A DNA stretch of 64,000 nucleotides, from assembly GCA_000711775.1 (NCBI GenBank), contig ARYC01001151.1:1-64000 (forward strand), in the 5' to 3' direction. The notes under the pieces were generated by a model. It saw nothing but the letters and a program-made list of their open reading frames with translations. It did no database searches and was not told the DNA's origin. The DNA comes from Oxytricha trifallax (taxonomy: Eukaryota > Ciliophora > Spirotrichea > Sporadotrichida > Oxytrichidae). Position numbers and translations under genes: made by a program. Shown piece after piece: positions 43,093 through 54,189 of this stretch; position 1 is the first letter of the stretch, and each line of letters starts with the position of its first letter.

Positions 43093-43540
43093 TTGAGTGA
43101 ATACTTTGAAAGCAACCTCCCTATAATAAAGATTAATAACAAGAACTACCCTGACCTACATTTTGATGATTAAGAAATAATAGTAGGAATAGATTGCATA
43201 GATGAGCCAAGAGACCTGCTTGATAAGTATAATGAGATATTAGGGTAAAAGCTCCAATAAAATTAAGATGGAGATCAACAGTAATTCCCAATTGAATATC
43301 ATTTGATTAACTTTCCAGAGACAATTTATGTTTAAATTCAGAGCGAAATTTTAAACATAGAAGCTTAAATCAGCCATATTAACATAATAAAAAGTTAACC
43401 ATTTTTCTAACATTTTTTTAATTTTCTATAGACATTAACTTAAGAGCCCACAAAACTTATGGAAGTTCTTTCGGAAACTGATAATATGGAGTTATTTGAA
43501 GTTCTTGCTATTTAAACAATAATCAATTTTAAATGGAAGC
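43093..43540 (+). CDS. Ion-channel gene, middle segment up to the TBE-G insertion
   Basis: Open plus frame: NYPDLHFDDQEIIVGIDC, EYHLINFPETIYVQIQ, KLMEVLSETDNMELFEVL, then AIQTIINFKWKQ right at the insertion. The last block is the pre-S1 region seen in TRP/polycystin-like ciliate channels. A GT..AG stretch at 43394-43431 could be a small intron, but the unspliced frame stays open, so I leave it in. Confidence 0.7.
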
Positions 43541-43689
43541 AATAAAATCCCAAAAGTCTTTTTGTGGTTTAATTGAAATTTTTTTAATTGATAATAATTT
43601 ATTTTCTATGCAAACTTTATTAGGGTTTTAACAGGATGTATGTAGTGGATTAGGATAAAAATACGCTGACTAAGAGATTATAAAACTTT

Positions 43690-43904
43690 TTGCAGTCCTT
43701 AGTTCAATAAAATTGAGTTTTCTATAGAGGGATTGAAAGGTTATTACAATAAAATTACTGCTCTATCACTTAATTCACAATAAATAGAAGATACAGTGAG
43801 ATTCATAGAGTGCCTGCCAAAATAATCAGCGATAAGAAAGTTAAGGTATGAGTTGGAGAATGAAGATTTAGATTAATAAATAAGTATTATGTTTAAGTGA
43901 ATGA
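43690..43904 (+). pseudogene. TBE-G transposase C-terminal remnant
   Basis: Only the last ~70 codons remain, covering the region after the catalytic Glu (matching the 'tcagcgat..aagaaagttaag' block of other copies), ending TGA 43902. Confidence 0.65.
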
Positions 43905-43911
43905 ACAAGTT

Positions 43912-44600
43912 TTTCATAATAATAAATGAACTCCTTATTGATTTGGCTTCTCTTTCTTTTCTTCCATTGATGCTTAGCTTGAGCCAATATTATTTCTCTT
44001 TTTACTATCCCCTTCATCTATGCAAATCTTATCTAGCTGATATAAATCTTTGAGGAATCATTGACCCGATTCATAATTTACTTAGCACACTCTCTGTGTT
44101 TAATTGGTTATGTCCTTTCATCAAATATACCGCAGTGCCTAATTTTTATATAATATTAGAAGTTTAAGCTTCGATGAAGTTAAAGGATGCTTCTGTTGTT
44201 CCTATTGCCATGCATCTCTGATTTTTGTTTTCTGCTTCTCTTTTTATTCATGATTGATACGGTAGACTTTCTTATGAGGTTCTTAAAATTACTTCATTTA
44301 AGTACTCAGTTAATAAAAGCACTAAATATAAGTATTTTTAAAGCAACTTATTATAATTGCAACTTTTTTAGAAGCAAAAGGGATTAAAGAATGATATTCT
44401 AAGTTCTATCATAAGAAGGAAAAAACAATCTAATTGTGGTAAATAAGTTCATATAGATGAACTTACCTTACTATGGCAAGTAACTGTTGAGGTCCCTTTT
44501 ACTTCTAAATTTTCTTTTTAAATTTTGAGAATAAACTAATCATTGTATCATTCATGAAGATTTTCTTGCTTCCACCTTCAAGATTTGTTAATTAAAATGT
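43912..44600 (-). pseudogene. TBE-G 22-kDa-type gene remnant
   Basis: Minus-strand remains of the basic C-terminus and EVI.EAH block region (near 44270-44320), with many changes. Recognised mainly by position between transposase and spacer and by the tail block 'ctgatataaatctttgaggaat'. Confidence 0.6.
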
Positions 44601-45488
44601 AATTTATAGATATCTATTCTAATTTGTATTACTGCTAAATACGAAGGACTACTAAAGATCAAACTTAAAAGAAGTTCGAGATATATATTTTAAAAATTTG
44701 CTTCTAGTTTTAGAGTATGATTTCTATTTTTATCAAACATTCTCAATTAGTCCTTTTAATGATAAATTATTTTCAATGGTCCCCAAATTAAGTTCTAAAT
44801 ATATTAAGAGTTAATTTTAAGTTTAAACCTAATTAGGAGGTTTTTTAATTGAAATTTTTTTCAAAAATTACCTCAAAATTGAGATTAACTCTATTTGTGG
44901 ACGTCTTATAGAAAGAAATTTTACTTGTAACATATTAAATAGTTTCATAAAATATAAGATACATTCATAAAATTTGTCAAAATACAGACATTTCTCATTC
45001 TTCATTTTAAACTGTGTATAAATGTTACCAGAGAATTTATAGTATGTTATTTTAGTTTTTACTAGCTGGATATTTTTACACAAGCAAACAAAATGAGCGT
45101 TAACCTTTTGAGAATAGCGGTATTTCTTTGGTAAAGTTCAATAAAAATTATTATTCAAGCATTCATAACCAGGAGAGACCTGAGACATTTATCATTGTTG
45201 GAGCCAACTCAAAACTATTGCCAGATAAACTTCAAGATTCAAATATAAACTAATAATAAAGTCATCAAAAAGAAGAGCAAAATAACAAGTGGTTCAATAA
45301 ACTGCTATAGAGTATTAAATTTTACTTGTATAAGTTAAGTATTAATGCAACGATTCAAAACCCTTGAAGTTTTTTTTATTGAAATTTTTATTAATAAGAG
45401 TAGACTATTAACCCATACTTTATTAGGGTTTTAATAGGGGTTATGTAGGGGTTTAATGTTTAAATATTAGCAATTTAAGTGAATATAT

Positions 45489-46510
45489 ATACGAGGTTTG
45501 GAGTCAGTTTATGACAGTGATTATATATATCCTACTATTTAAATTGTGAAATGGTTGAATGACTATAATGATCAACTCAAACCTACCCTTATTTACACAT
45601 CTAGAGCAAGGCTGATTCATACATCTCTTGCAACCGTGATGTCTTATTGTCAATTAGCAGTGAATTTAAAGAGATTACAACTTAATTCTAAGCATAAGAG
45701 ACCCTTAAAATTTTAGAAGCATCATTTCGATTATGGTATAAATGATAAGACTCTTATATATTGGGCTCATTACTATCTGCCCAAAGAGCTATTTCCTGAG
45801 CTTTTGATTTATGCTTAATTCGTAGCTAACTTATATAAGAATGGAATATCTTACAAGATGGTCAATCGTTTAAGTGAATGATTGCATTTAGTGTTCTATT
45901 TTATATGGCAAATTTAAATTATATACTTGATTAAATGGAGAGGGCTTAAGATCAAAATAAAAGTTTCATTCACGCAGATGAAGCAGTATTCACTCTTAAT
46001 ACCTTTATATCAAGGTCTTGGTATAAAAGATATAGATCTATAGAAGTATATGATTAAAAGATTAAGGTTTAAACCCATGATATTCTAAGTGGAATAAGTT
46101 AAGATGGTGGCCTGAGATCTATTTTATTTGCTCTTGTTCTATAAAGACTATATAATATGTTTAGTTCTTGCAATAACTCAGAGACAAGTCGTCGACTAAG
46201 AGATGATTCTGTTCGTTTATAACTTTTCAGTTAATAAAAATAATGACTCAAGGAAGAATATGAAAGATCAAGTATAAAACTTGTACTTTATGTTCCTACA
46301 GTCCTCAGTTCAATTGAACTGAAATAGATTGGGGGTTTTTTGAAAGGTTACGACTAGAAAATTCTACTCTCGACTTTATGCACGAATTGAAAATAAACAG
46401 CAGATTTTATTAGAGTGCTGCTAAAAGATTCAGCGATGATAAAGCTAAAGTTTGCTCTAGAGAATGGAAATTTATTTGTAAATAAATAAGTCTTAGATTT
46501 AAACGAATGA
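45489..46510 (+). pseudogene. TBE-H transposase, decayed
   Basis: Where other copies have ATGCGAGG the sequence is ATACGAGG, so the start is lost. FIHADEAVFTLNTF (first Asp) is visible near 45970, and the YSP..NEIDWGFF-like region follows. Stop TGA 46508. Several frame changes. Confidence 0.78.
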
Positions 46511-46516
46511 ATAAGC

Positions 46517-48255
46517 TCACGTTTTAAATTTGCCCTTATAGCTATTTGCTTTTCTTTTTTTCTTCCTCTTAATGCTTTTTTCTTCTAATGTTTCTTCTCT
46601 TCGTGCCTGCACCTGCATCTATGTTCATCTCATCTGGCTTTATAAATCTTTATAGATTCTCTTACTCAATTCAATCTTTACTAGAGACCTTCTATCTCTG
46701 TTTAATTTGCTGCGTAATTAAATCAAGTTATTAGCATGGCCTGGTTTTTCTATAAAGTTAGAAGACTATGCTTACTTGAGAAAAATGGATGCTTCTGCAC
46801 TTCCTACAGTCAGTAGTCACTGCTTTAAATTTCCCGTAATCTTTTTTTTTCTTCAAATTAGATGCTGTAGCATTTTTGTGAGCTTCTTAAATTACTTCAT
46901 TTAAGTACTCAGGTGTTCTGACCAAGACCCCCCCCCTCCTACCCCCCCCTTAAACTGAGAATCTCATGACCTCTCACTTTTATTGTAATTTTTTCATGAA
47001 ATTATTTTTACTCAAAATATATTTCTTATCCTGCGGGCAGATATTACTATTATAAATATTTCTTGATTAGTTTTACTACGTCCGCCGACTAATTTGAGAA
47101 CATGCTCCCATAGGGAATATTTATAATAAAATTAATTTTGACCATAATCAGTAATAATATGATTTCATTGATAGACATAGATTTGAATTCAAAAATTTTA
47201 ATAACTCAATAACTTTAACTCTCATATATATATATTAAAAAGTAATGTAATAATTTTTCCTATTATTTTTCACTTTTTTTAATTATAAATACTTTTTTTT
47301 ATTATTATTACTTTATTTAGTTAATTACTAATAATATCTTATTCGTTTAGATTAGTTTATAGAAAAAGTTAAAGACAATTTATTATGTTTAGGATTACCA
47401 TTAAAACATATAAATGAATAAAATACGATTTTATCACTATTTAACTAAATAAAGTAATAATTATAAAAAAAATTATTTATAATTAAATAAAGTGAAAAAT
47501 AATAGGAAAAATTATTACATTACTTTTTAATATGTATGAAAGTGGAATTGATTAAGTTATTAAAATTTTTGAATTCAAATATATGTCTATCAATGAAATC
47601 ATATTATTACTCATGATAGTCAAAATTAATTATATTATAAATTTCCAATGGGAGAATGTTCTAAAATAAGTCGACAGACATAGTAGAACTAATCAAGAAA
47701 TATTTATAATAGTAATATCTACCCGCAGGGCAAGATATTTATTTTGAGTAAAAATAAATTCATGAAAAAATTACAATAAAGGGTCATGAGATTCTTAGTT
47801 TGAGGGGGGTGGGGGTCTCGGTTTAGGGGGGTCTCGGCTGAGGGGGATGGGGGGTCTTGGTTAGAACACTCAGGTATCAAATTTTCAATAAATCCAAAGA
47901 TAAAGTTTCTCTCTGGCAACTTATTAGAGGGCTGTAGCTATAATGGAAGGTAGAGAGCTACATATGGATCACTCATATCATCCTCATATAGGTATGTCAC
48001 TGATATTTCAGGGAAATAGGTTTTCAATCATCCTAATTTCATAAGACTTAAAAGCTTTTATCTTTTCACTCAGTAAGGTTTTTAAGAATGAGATTTTATT
48101 TCCCTCCTAAGTAGGCAAGAACAATACAACTTAGTTTCATATATAAATCTTAGCTAAAAACATACCTTGTTATATAAAATATCTATTTAGGTCCTCTTAA
48201 CTTCGAAATTTTTCTATTAATCTTGAGATTAAATTCTCTTAATTTCATAATTCAT
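46517..48255 (-). pseudogene. TBE-H 22-kDa-type gene, split by a foldback
   Basis: Minus frame with LPERNFIFGF just before the foldback and the E-V-I-Q-E-A-H region just after it (near 46870). The basic tail ends at TGA 46517. Frames are broken in several places. Confidence 0.75.
46914..47868. mobile_element. Foldback element 2 (TGTTC termini, 6 bp target duplication)
   Basis: Ends TGTTCTGACCAAGACCCCCC / TGTTCTAACCAAGACCCCCC, flanked by CTCAGG (46908-46913, 47869-47874). Arms about 470 bp with C-runs and the subterminal CATGACCTCTCAC block. Very close to the Ginger-like terminus (TGTTCCAACCGAGACCCCCC). Confidence 0.87.
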
Positions 48256-48692
48256 AGACTCCATCTTGCTTCCTCTTTCTAGAAGTGTTAATGAAATTAA
48301 AAATATGGATATCAATTCTAAGTTAATTAAAATCTTACTACCAAATAAGGAGGACCTACTCGAGGTCAACCTTGAAAAGATATGAGGAGAAGAGTTGAAA
48401 AACTTGCTATAAGTTTCACAGATTGATTTCCATTTTTATAAATCTATCTCCATTAAATTGCTCCTAATATGTTTAATTATTTTAGGAGGTCCCCAAAAAT
48501 AAGTTCGAATTTTGATTAGGAGGACATCCTAAAAACCCTTATCAAAAAAATGTCAACTTACAATCACTTATAGTAATTTCATTTTCTCACCTCTTAGATA
48601 GGAATCTACCAGAGTGTCTTATATTCTACTATTTTAGTTTATCTAGGTAGATTTTATAGTTATTATAATTAATTTTATGTCAGCAAACTAAA

Positions 48693-50045
48693 ATGGGCGC
48701 TAACCTTTTAAGAAGTGCGGTATTACTCGGGTAAAGTCAATCAAAATTATCATTCCAACAACCAAGAAAAGTATAGACCAGAGAGGCTTGTACTTAGTGG
48801 TAGCCTACTTATGACCACTTTGACCAATTTAGCCTTGAGATTTAAATATAAAGTGAGTCAGAGGTCATCGTTAAAGATGTGCTAATTGAGGAGGAGATTA
48901 AATTTCCCTTTATAGAGCATTAATTTTTACCAACTTAAGTTGACTTTAATGCAAAGAATGCAATAAAGTTTTCACTTACAAGAGAAATTTGAGAGATATA
49001 CACCACGATATGCCGAGGTTATATTTCAAGTGTTTAAAGAAGGATGGCAAGTATATTTGTGAGATGCCATATTCTTATACAAGAGACCTCAAAGTTCACT
49101 TCAAAAAAAGCATAATCAAAGTTATTTTTATTCTTGAACCTACAGGGATAAGATTCCTCTATAAAAGAAAATAAAGAAATTCTGCGAGCTACATATAGTT
49201 GAAGTAGAGAGTCTTTGAAATAATTAAAATCATGGTAAAAATTGAGGAGATAAAGATTCTTATCTTAAAAATTAATGACATAGATTCTTGCCTTGAAAAT
49301 TATCTCACTCTAGAGGATAAATAGAGAAGATATTCATTACTGGTTACTAATAAGCTTGCAATATATATCCTTTCAATTATTTCTTTTCTGATGACAAGTT
49401 CCAAATAGGATTCGCAACTATTATTATGCTCTTTAAAAGGCAAAGTTCATTAAGTGTAAACATATAGTCTAAATTGATGCTATTATACTTGATAAAGATC
49501 ATGTAACTTCAGGACTCCTTTACTAGAAAGACTTACAGAGATTTCTCATCTTAAAATAAATGTCAGAAATAGATTAGCTAGATATTTTAGCAGATAGTTG
49601 AATAAATCGAAGAGCTTCACAGTTTGATTATGTTCATATAGACTTAAAGCCTGAGAACATCATGATGAACTTTCAGCCTCTTAGAGTTTATATTATTGAT
49701 TTCTACAAAGCTCAAAGAGTGCTAGCTTATACATTAGGAAATGTATTAGGTCCCTGGATATTTCCCAGAGAAGGGAAAATGGAAAGACGAGAAACTATGG
49801 GAGAAATTAGCTCTAGCAGCAATAATAATAGAGAGATAGGCAAGAAGCGATTACTTTAGCTGCAAGAATGAAAGAGATTCTAATTAAAGAATCAAACAAT
49901 ATCTCGATAAAAAATAAGAATAAATATGGGTCTAAGAGAGTTTGCATACTCAGAAATAATCAAGCCAAATAATTAAATCGATGCTAAGATAGATAGAACA
50001 AATCGCAACTTAGAAAGATAAAATTTAGAGAACTGCCACATAACT
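48693..50045 (+). pseudogene. TBE-H zinc-finger/kinase gene, decayed
   Basis: ATG 48693. Second finger at about 49050 (YICEMPYSYTRDLKVHF, one finger Cys changed to Met), EPTGIRFL block, kinase with HIDLKPENIMMNFQPL and VYIIDFYKAQRV near 49640-49710 (HRD now HID, DFN now DFY). The terminal TGA of other copies is TAA here. Catalytically dead by these losses. Confidence 0.78.
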
Positions 50046-51432
50046 CTATGCTTATGTTTGTGTGAAATATTTTAAAAACTCAATCGTTATAGTTACTTAA
50101 ATTACCAATACTAAAACATTAAACCCCTAAATCAACTTTAACAAAACCGTAATATAAGCATGCACTAATAGACTACTTTTATCAATCAAAAACTCAATTA
50201 AAAAACTTCAGGGGTATTGGGGGTTTTGATTGCAATATAATATTCCTCTACAATTCAACTTATACAACAATCTCCCAAGGAAATATCTCAAGCTTTAAAA
50301 TCAGATATCGTGAATTCTGTGAGAAGTCATATTCTTATCCACGAGACCTTAAAGTGCACTAAAAGAATAAGTCAATAAAAGTCCTGTGCTTATTGATGTA
50401 CCTACAGGAAAAAAGACTTCTTGAAATATTAAGAAATCCTATATAGTATCTTAGAAAAGAGTTACTGAAGTAATTAAAAATGAGAAAAAAAACGTCAAAA
50501 ACTTTCGAGTTCTGATTTATTGAAAGAGATTCTGCCTTAAAAGCTAACTTACTCTTGTCTAATATGTTGACTAATATGTCAATAAAATATATCCTTTCAA
50601 TTACTTCATTGGAGATGACAACTTCTTAATGGAGCTAGAAAATTTATATTTCTTTCTTTAATAGGCAAAGTTTAGAGAGTGCAATCATATTATTTATATA
50701 GATCCTTTGTTAATTGGAAAAAATCATGTATCATTTAAACTTTTTCTCCTAGAATAGAGCAACAGAAATTTTATACTTGATACATCTGTAAAAGATAATT
50801 TGCTAAATCATGCATAAATATTGAGAAAAGCTTCACAAGCTAAGTTATGTTCTTAGAGACTTAATGCTTTAAGATGATGAATTGCAACCTTACAGAGTTT
50901 ATATTAATGATTTTAACAGAGCTCTAAGAGTACAATCCTCTCCTCTGCATAAGAAAATATATAAAGTACTCCTGCTTATATTCTAGTGAGAGAAAAGATT
51001 AGTGATACCGAAACAATTCATGGGATATCTGGGCTCTATCAGTAATGATAATAAAGAGTGACATGCCTAGAAATGATTACTTTATCTGCAAAGGTTATCG
51101 AGATTCTATGCAGAGAATCAAACAATATTTAGATTAAAAAAAATATTTGTAAAGGCCTAAGAAAGCTCGCATATTTAATTATCATCAAGCCAAAACAATA
51201 GGATAAATCTATTAAAGAAACAATAAAAATCAACTTTAGAAACATAAAATTGAGAGAAATACCATACACGCTAAGCTTATGTTTGCAAGATATACTAAGA
51301 AAATTACTAATATTTAAAGTATTTATCCCTCCGTAAATTACATGAATGTTATATTAAAATATTAACTTTACAGTCTATATTTATCAATAAAAAATTAAAT
51401 CAAAAAACTGAATGGTTTGTGGGGTTTTGAAT

Positions 51433-52835
51433 ACACAAAGTCTTTCTTTTAAGCACAATTCAATGTATTCTTAATTTTCTGTTTCACTTTCCTATTTGAG
51501 ATAATGTACTCATTTACTAATGTGGATAGAAAATCAGATCCTCCTGTAGATTAAAGAAATATTTATGTCTTTTGCTTATTAAAGTCATTGGCAACAATTG
51601 TTTTAACTTACTTCCTTATCTACGAAACTAAGCAAGCTCTAAAATAAGAAAACTATTTCAAGGAAATTTGGAACTTTTTCGATTATATGCTGATTCTTAC
51701 TTACATCGGATATATAATTTTAGAGATTTTCACACCTTTCAATGATTCTGTAATTATCATTAGACTACTAATAGTTTTCTTATCATTTTTGAAGGTAAAC
51801 TTCTTTTTGAGAATTTACGATGGCTTCAGTTTCTTGGTTTCTATGATGGCTGCTGTATTTGTAGACCTAAAATACTTTATAGGCTTTTTCTTGATATTTA
51901 TACTTGAATTTGGCATAGTTTTTGCTATTCTATTTGACGCTACAGCAATCGAAGAATATCAAGGAATCGGAATCAGCGCTTACATGATGATGGCCTTTAG
52001 AACTTCATCTGGAGACTTTAATGTTGACTCATACAAAGATTAATCTTCAACTTTAGTAGTAATCTCATGGTTAGCTTGGATTGTAGCTGTGATGTTACTT
52101 AATGTAATGTTCATGAATTTTATCATAGCAGTTATTTCTGAATCTTACGAAAAAGTTATGTAAAAGCTTGTTGCTGAAAACTATAGAGTCAAAGTCTAAA
52201 TGATTGTAGAAAGAGAACTCTAATTTAGTGATGAAGAACTTAAGTCAACCAAGCTATTTCCAAAGTATATGCTTTTAAGAAGACCTGTCTCAAGTGATTC
52301 GAATGAATAAGGTGAATGGCAGGGTTTTGTTAAAGATATTAAGTAATCTATAAGAACAGTGGCTGCCAAGCAAAAAACTGAAATTATAGCAAGCTTGAAG
52401 TCTCAAAACAATAATACTAAATCTTTTGACCTAGGCATTAAGTCTCTTGAAAAAAGATTTGGATAAATTGATTCTAATCTTAAGTCTAATGATGAAAACA
52501 TCAAAGTTTAAGATCAAAGCATTAAATAACTTGTAACATCTCAAAAAGAGCTTGTTACATCTCAAAATGAAAAATTTAATGAATTAGAAAAAAGCATTAC
52601 CAATTTAAATAATAAGATTTAAGTTCTCGGAGCTACTATACATACGGATAACCCACTGGGTGGTTAATAAATCCTTTGTTAATTGATATCTTACTTCCTA
52701 AGTATTCCCAGACTTTTAATTAGTTTAAAAGATGTTTTTTTTTTTAAAAATATAATTATAAGGAATTTTCACTAAAATAAAAGAATTGCAGAAATTAGAG
52801 ATATTTACAATACGTCAGGTTAAAATTAACAATGA
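51433..52835 (+). CDS. Ion-channel gene, pore and C-terminal segment (host gene)
   Basis: Continues the frame from 43540 after dropping TBE-G with one AAT: FKWKQ|YTKSFFQAQFNVFL. Hydrophobic helices: FNVFLIFCFTFLFEIMY, SLATIVLTYFLIY, YMLILTYIGYIILEIF, IIIRLLIVFLSFLKV, KYFIGFFLIFILEFGIVF, then a pore-loop-like FRTSSGDFNVDSY and WLAWIVAVMLLNVMFM leading to NFIIAVISESYEKV. That is the layout of a six-helix TRP/polycystin-type cation channel. A coiled coil with repeated LVTSQ.E units follows (52540-52620). First in-frame TGA is 52833; the true end may be earlier if the segment stops near 52700. Confidence 0.82.
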
Positions 52836-52859
52836 ATTATTTTATATAACTAAGTTTGC

Positions 52860-53544
52860 TCATTTACAAAAGTGTTCCTTCATTTTTGAATATTAAGTTC
52901 CTTATTATATACTTTCCATGTTCCTTTTGTCTGGGCACTTCTTTTGAGATATTATTAATTCATCCTGGATTCTAGAATTCTCTGAGGGAGCTATCATCAC
53001 AGTCTCAGCTCTGTGAAAGAACATGATAACTTTGACATTACTTTTTTAGCGGTAATGCATTTTAAAACAATTTGAAGAATAGAAGCGACATCCTTAATGT
53101 ATTATACCTGACTTGCTAAACTTCAACCAAATGCTCTCTTCAATTTCCTAGTATCCATACTTCTTTATGGATTTCAGTGTCAATTATTTGAGAGCTCTGA
53201 TAGTGAGGCATATTAAAAAATTAAAATTCTTCTCTTTTGATTCGATCTTGCTTGTCACTTATCAAGCAAATCCTTCAAAAATCTCAAATTTATAATCGCT
53301 GAACTTACCATTATATCTGAAGAAGGTAATCGAATCATACTTTAAGTTTAATAGAAAACCTAAAATCTTGTCATCTTCTAACATCTAAATATTATTTAAT
53401 AATTTGAAATTAACTTACAGATTTGAAGAATTTTTTTATCAATTGTTCTGAATCCTGAGTATATTTATGAGTCTCTTTTTGTAATTCGTGAATTAAGTCA
53501 CACACTTTACTGATCCAGAATTTAATTTAAAAAATCTTTTTCAT
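52860..53544 (-). CDS. Unknown host protein with small intron(s), convergent with the channel gene
   Basis: Minus, ATG 53544, TGA 52860-52862. Intron GTAAGTTAAT...AATATTTAG at 53385-53418 (34 bp) joins KKFFKS to MLEDDKILGFLLNLKY. A second GTAAGTTC donor lies near 53307; without splicing the frame hits TGA, so a second intron is likely there. The C-terminal half is open and clean: LTLKSIKKYGYQEIEESI, KVIMFFHRAETVMIAPSE, IISQKKCPDKRNMESI. No family recognised. The 24 bp gap to the channel's last TGA means the genes converge closely. Confidence 0.55.
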
Positions 53545-54189
53545 AAATTTTAAAAGCAAAAATTTTAGTGAAAATCACTGTTTTAAAAAATTGAGTAATA
53601 TATCGCTATACTTAAAAATCACTTGCAATTATATCATATGATCATTTTAATATATAGTAATGAGTTTTCTTAAAGGTTAGGTCTGTGAGGGAGAAAATGT
53701 AATTTAAACTTCAATAATCTAGATGTAAAATTTACAATTAAAGTATGAAAAGTTATTGTTCACCATTTAATGCTTATAATTAAACTTCATAAAGATTCTA
53801 TAGCTGAAAAAAATGAGAAGATACAATGGGTACCTGTTATTGAGAAGGGGGCCCTACTCAAAATCCCAAATCCTTTTATGAGTTTTATTATATGTTTGAT
53901 TGATGAGGGAAATGTTGGGAATAGGGTTTTTTTTATTAGTTTCATTTTGTTGTTAGAATCAATGTAATTTATTATTATCATGGTAGATATCTTAATTTTA
54001 ATATTAAAAATCTACAATAGATCTACACAATGTGTTGAAGATATTATCCACTAGGATAATACATTAATTATTTGCCTTGCTTATTCAACTGAAAAACTAA
54101 GATTTTATTAAAAATCACTCTATTTTTAAAAATCTTTTGTGCCAATATAGTCATATATATATAGAACATGATTGCAATTAAGTTTTGAA
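53545..54189. other. AT-rich gap
   Basis: No supported gene. A 65-codon frame at 53770-53967 exists on both strands and is not convincing on either. Confidence 0.4.

Larger units (their letters stand above)
45356..50228 (-). mobile_element. TBE-H inside TBE-G
   Basis: Left end CAAAACCCTTGAAG, right end GTATTGGGGGTTTTG, flanked by ATT (45353-45355, 50229-50231). Inverted orientation: transposase 45489-46510 (plus), 22-kDa type 46517-48255 (minus, cut by foldback 46914-47868), spacer, zinc-finger/kinase 48693-50045 (plus). About 3.9 kb without the foldback. Confidence 0.92.
45093..51270 (+). pseudogene. TBE-G zinc-finger/kinase gene, split by TBE-H
   Basis: ATG 45093; first piece to 45352. 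After TBE-H it resumes at 50232 with the second-finger region (FCEKSYSYPRDLKVH near 50310), linker and kinase remnants (HKLSYVLRDLML-like, VYINDFNRAL) to about 51270. Frames broken repeatedly; oldest-looking kinase copy here after TBE-D. Confidence 0.72.
43544..51429 (-). mobile_element. TBE-G in the ion-channel gene, containing TBE-H
   Basis: Flanked by AAT at 43541-43543 and 51430-51432. Left end AAAATCCCAAAAG, right end GTGGGGTTTTG. Inverted relative to TBE-A. Contains transposase C-terminal scrap 43690-43904 (plus), 22-kDa-type scrap about 43912-44600 (minus), spacer, and zinc-finger/kinase gene 45093-45352 plus 50232-51270 (plus) cut by TBE-H. Most of the transposase is deleted, so it cannot move itself. 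Confidence 0.9.

Noticed and set aside
53770-53981. Overlapping 65-codon frames on both strands
   Set aside because: Both are open mainly because of local composition; neither shows domain blocks or continues through glutamine codons.
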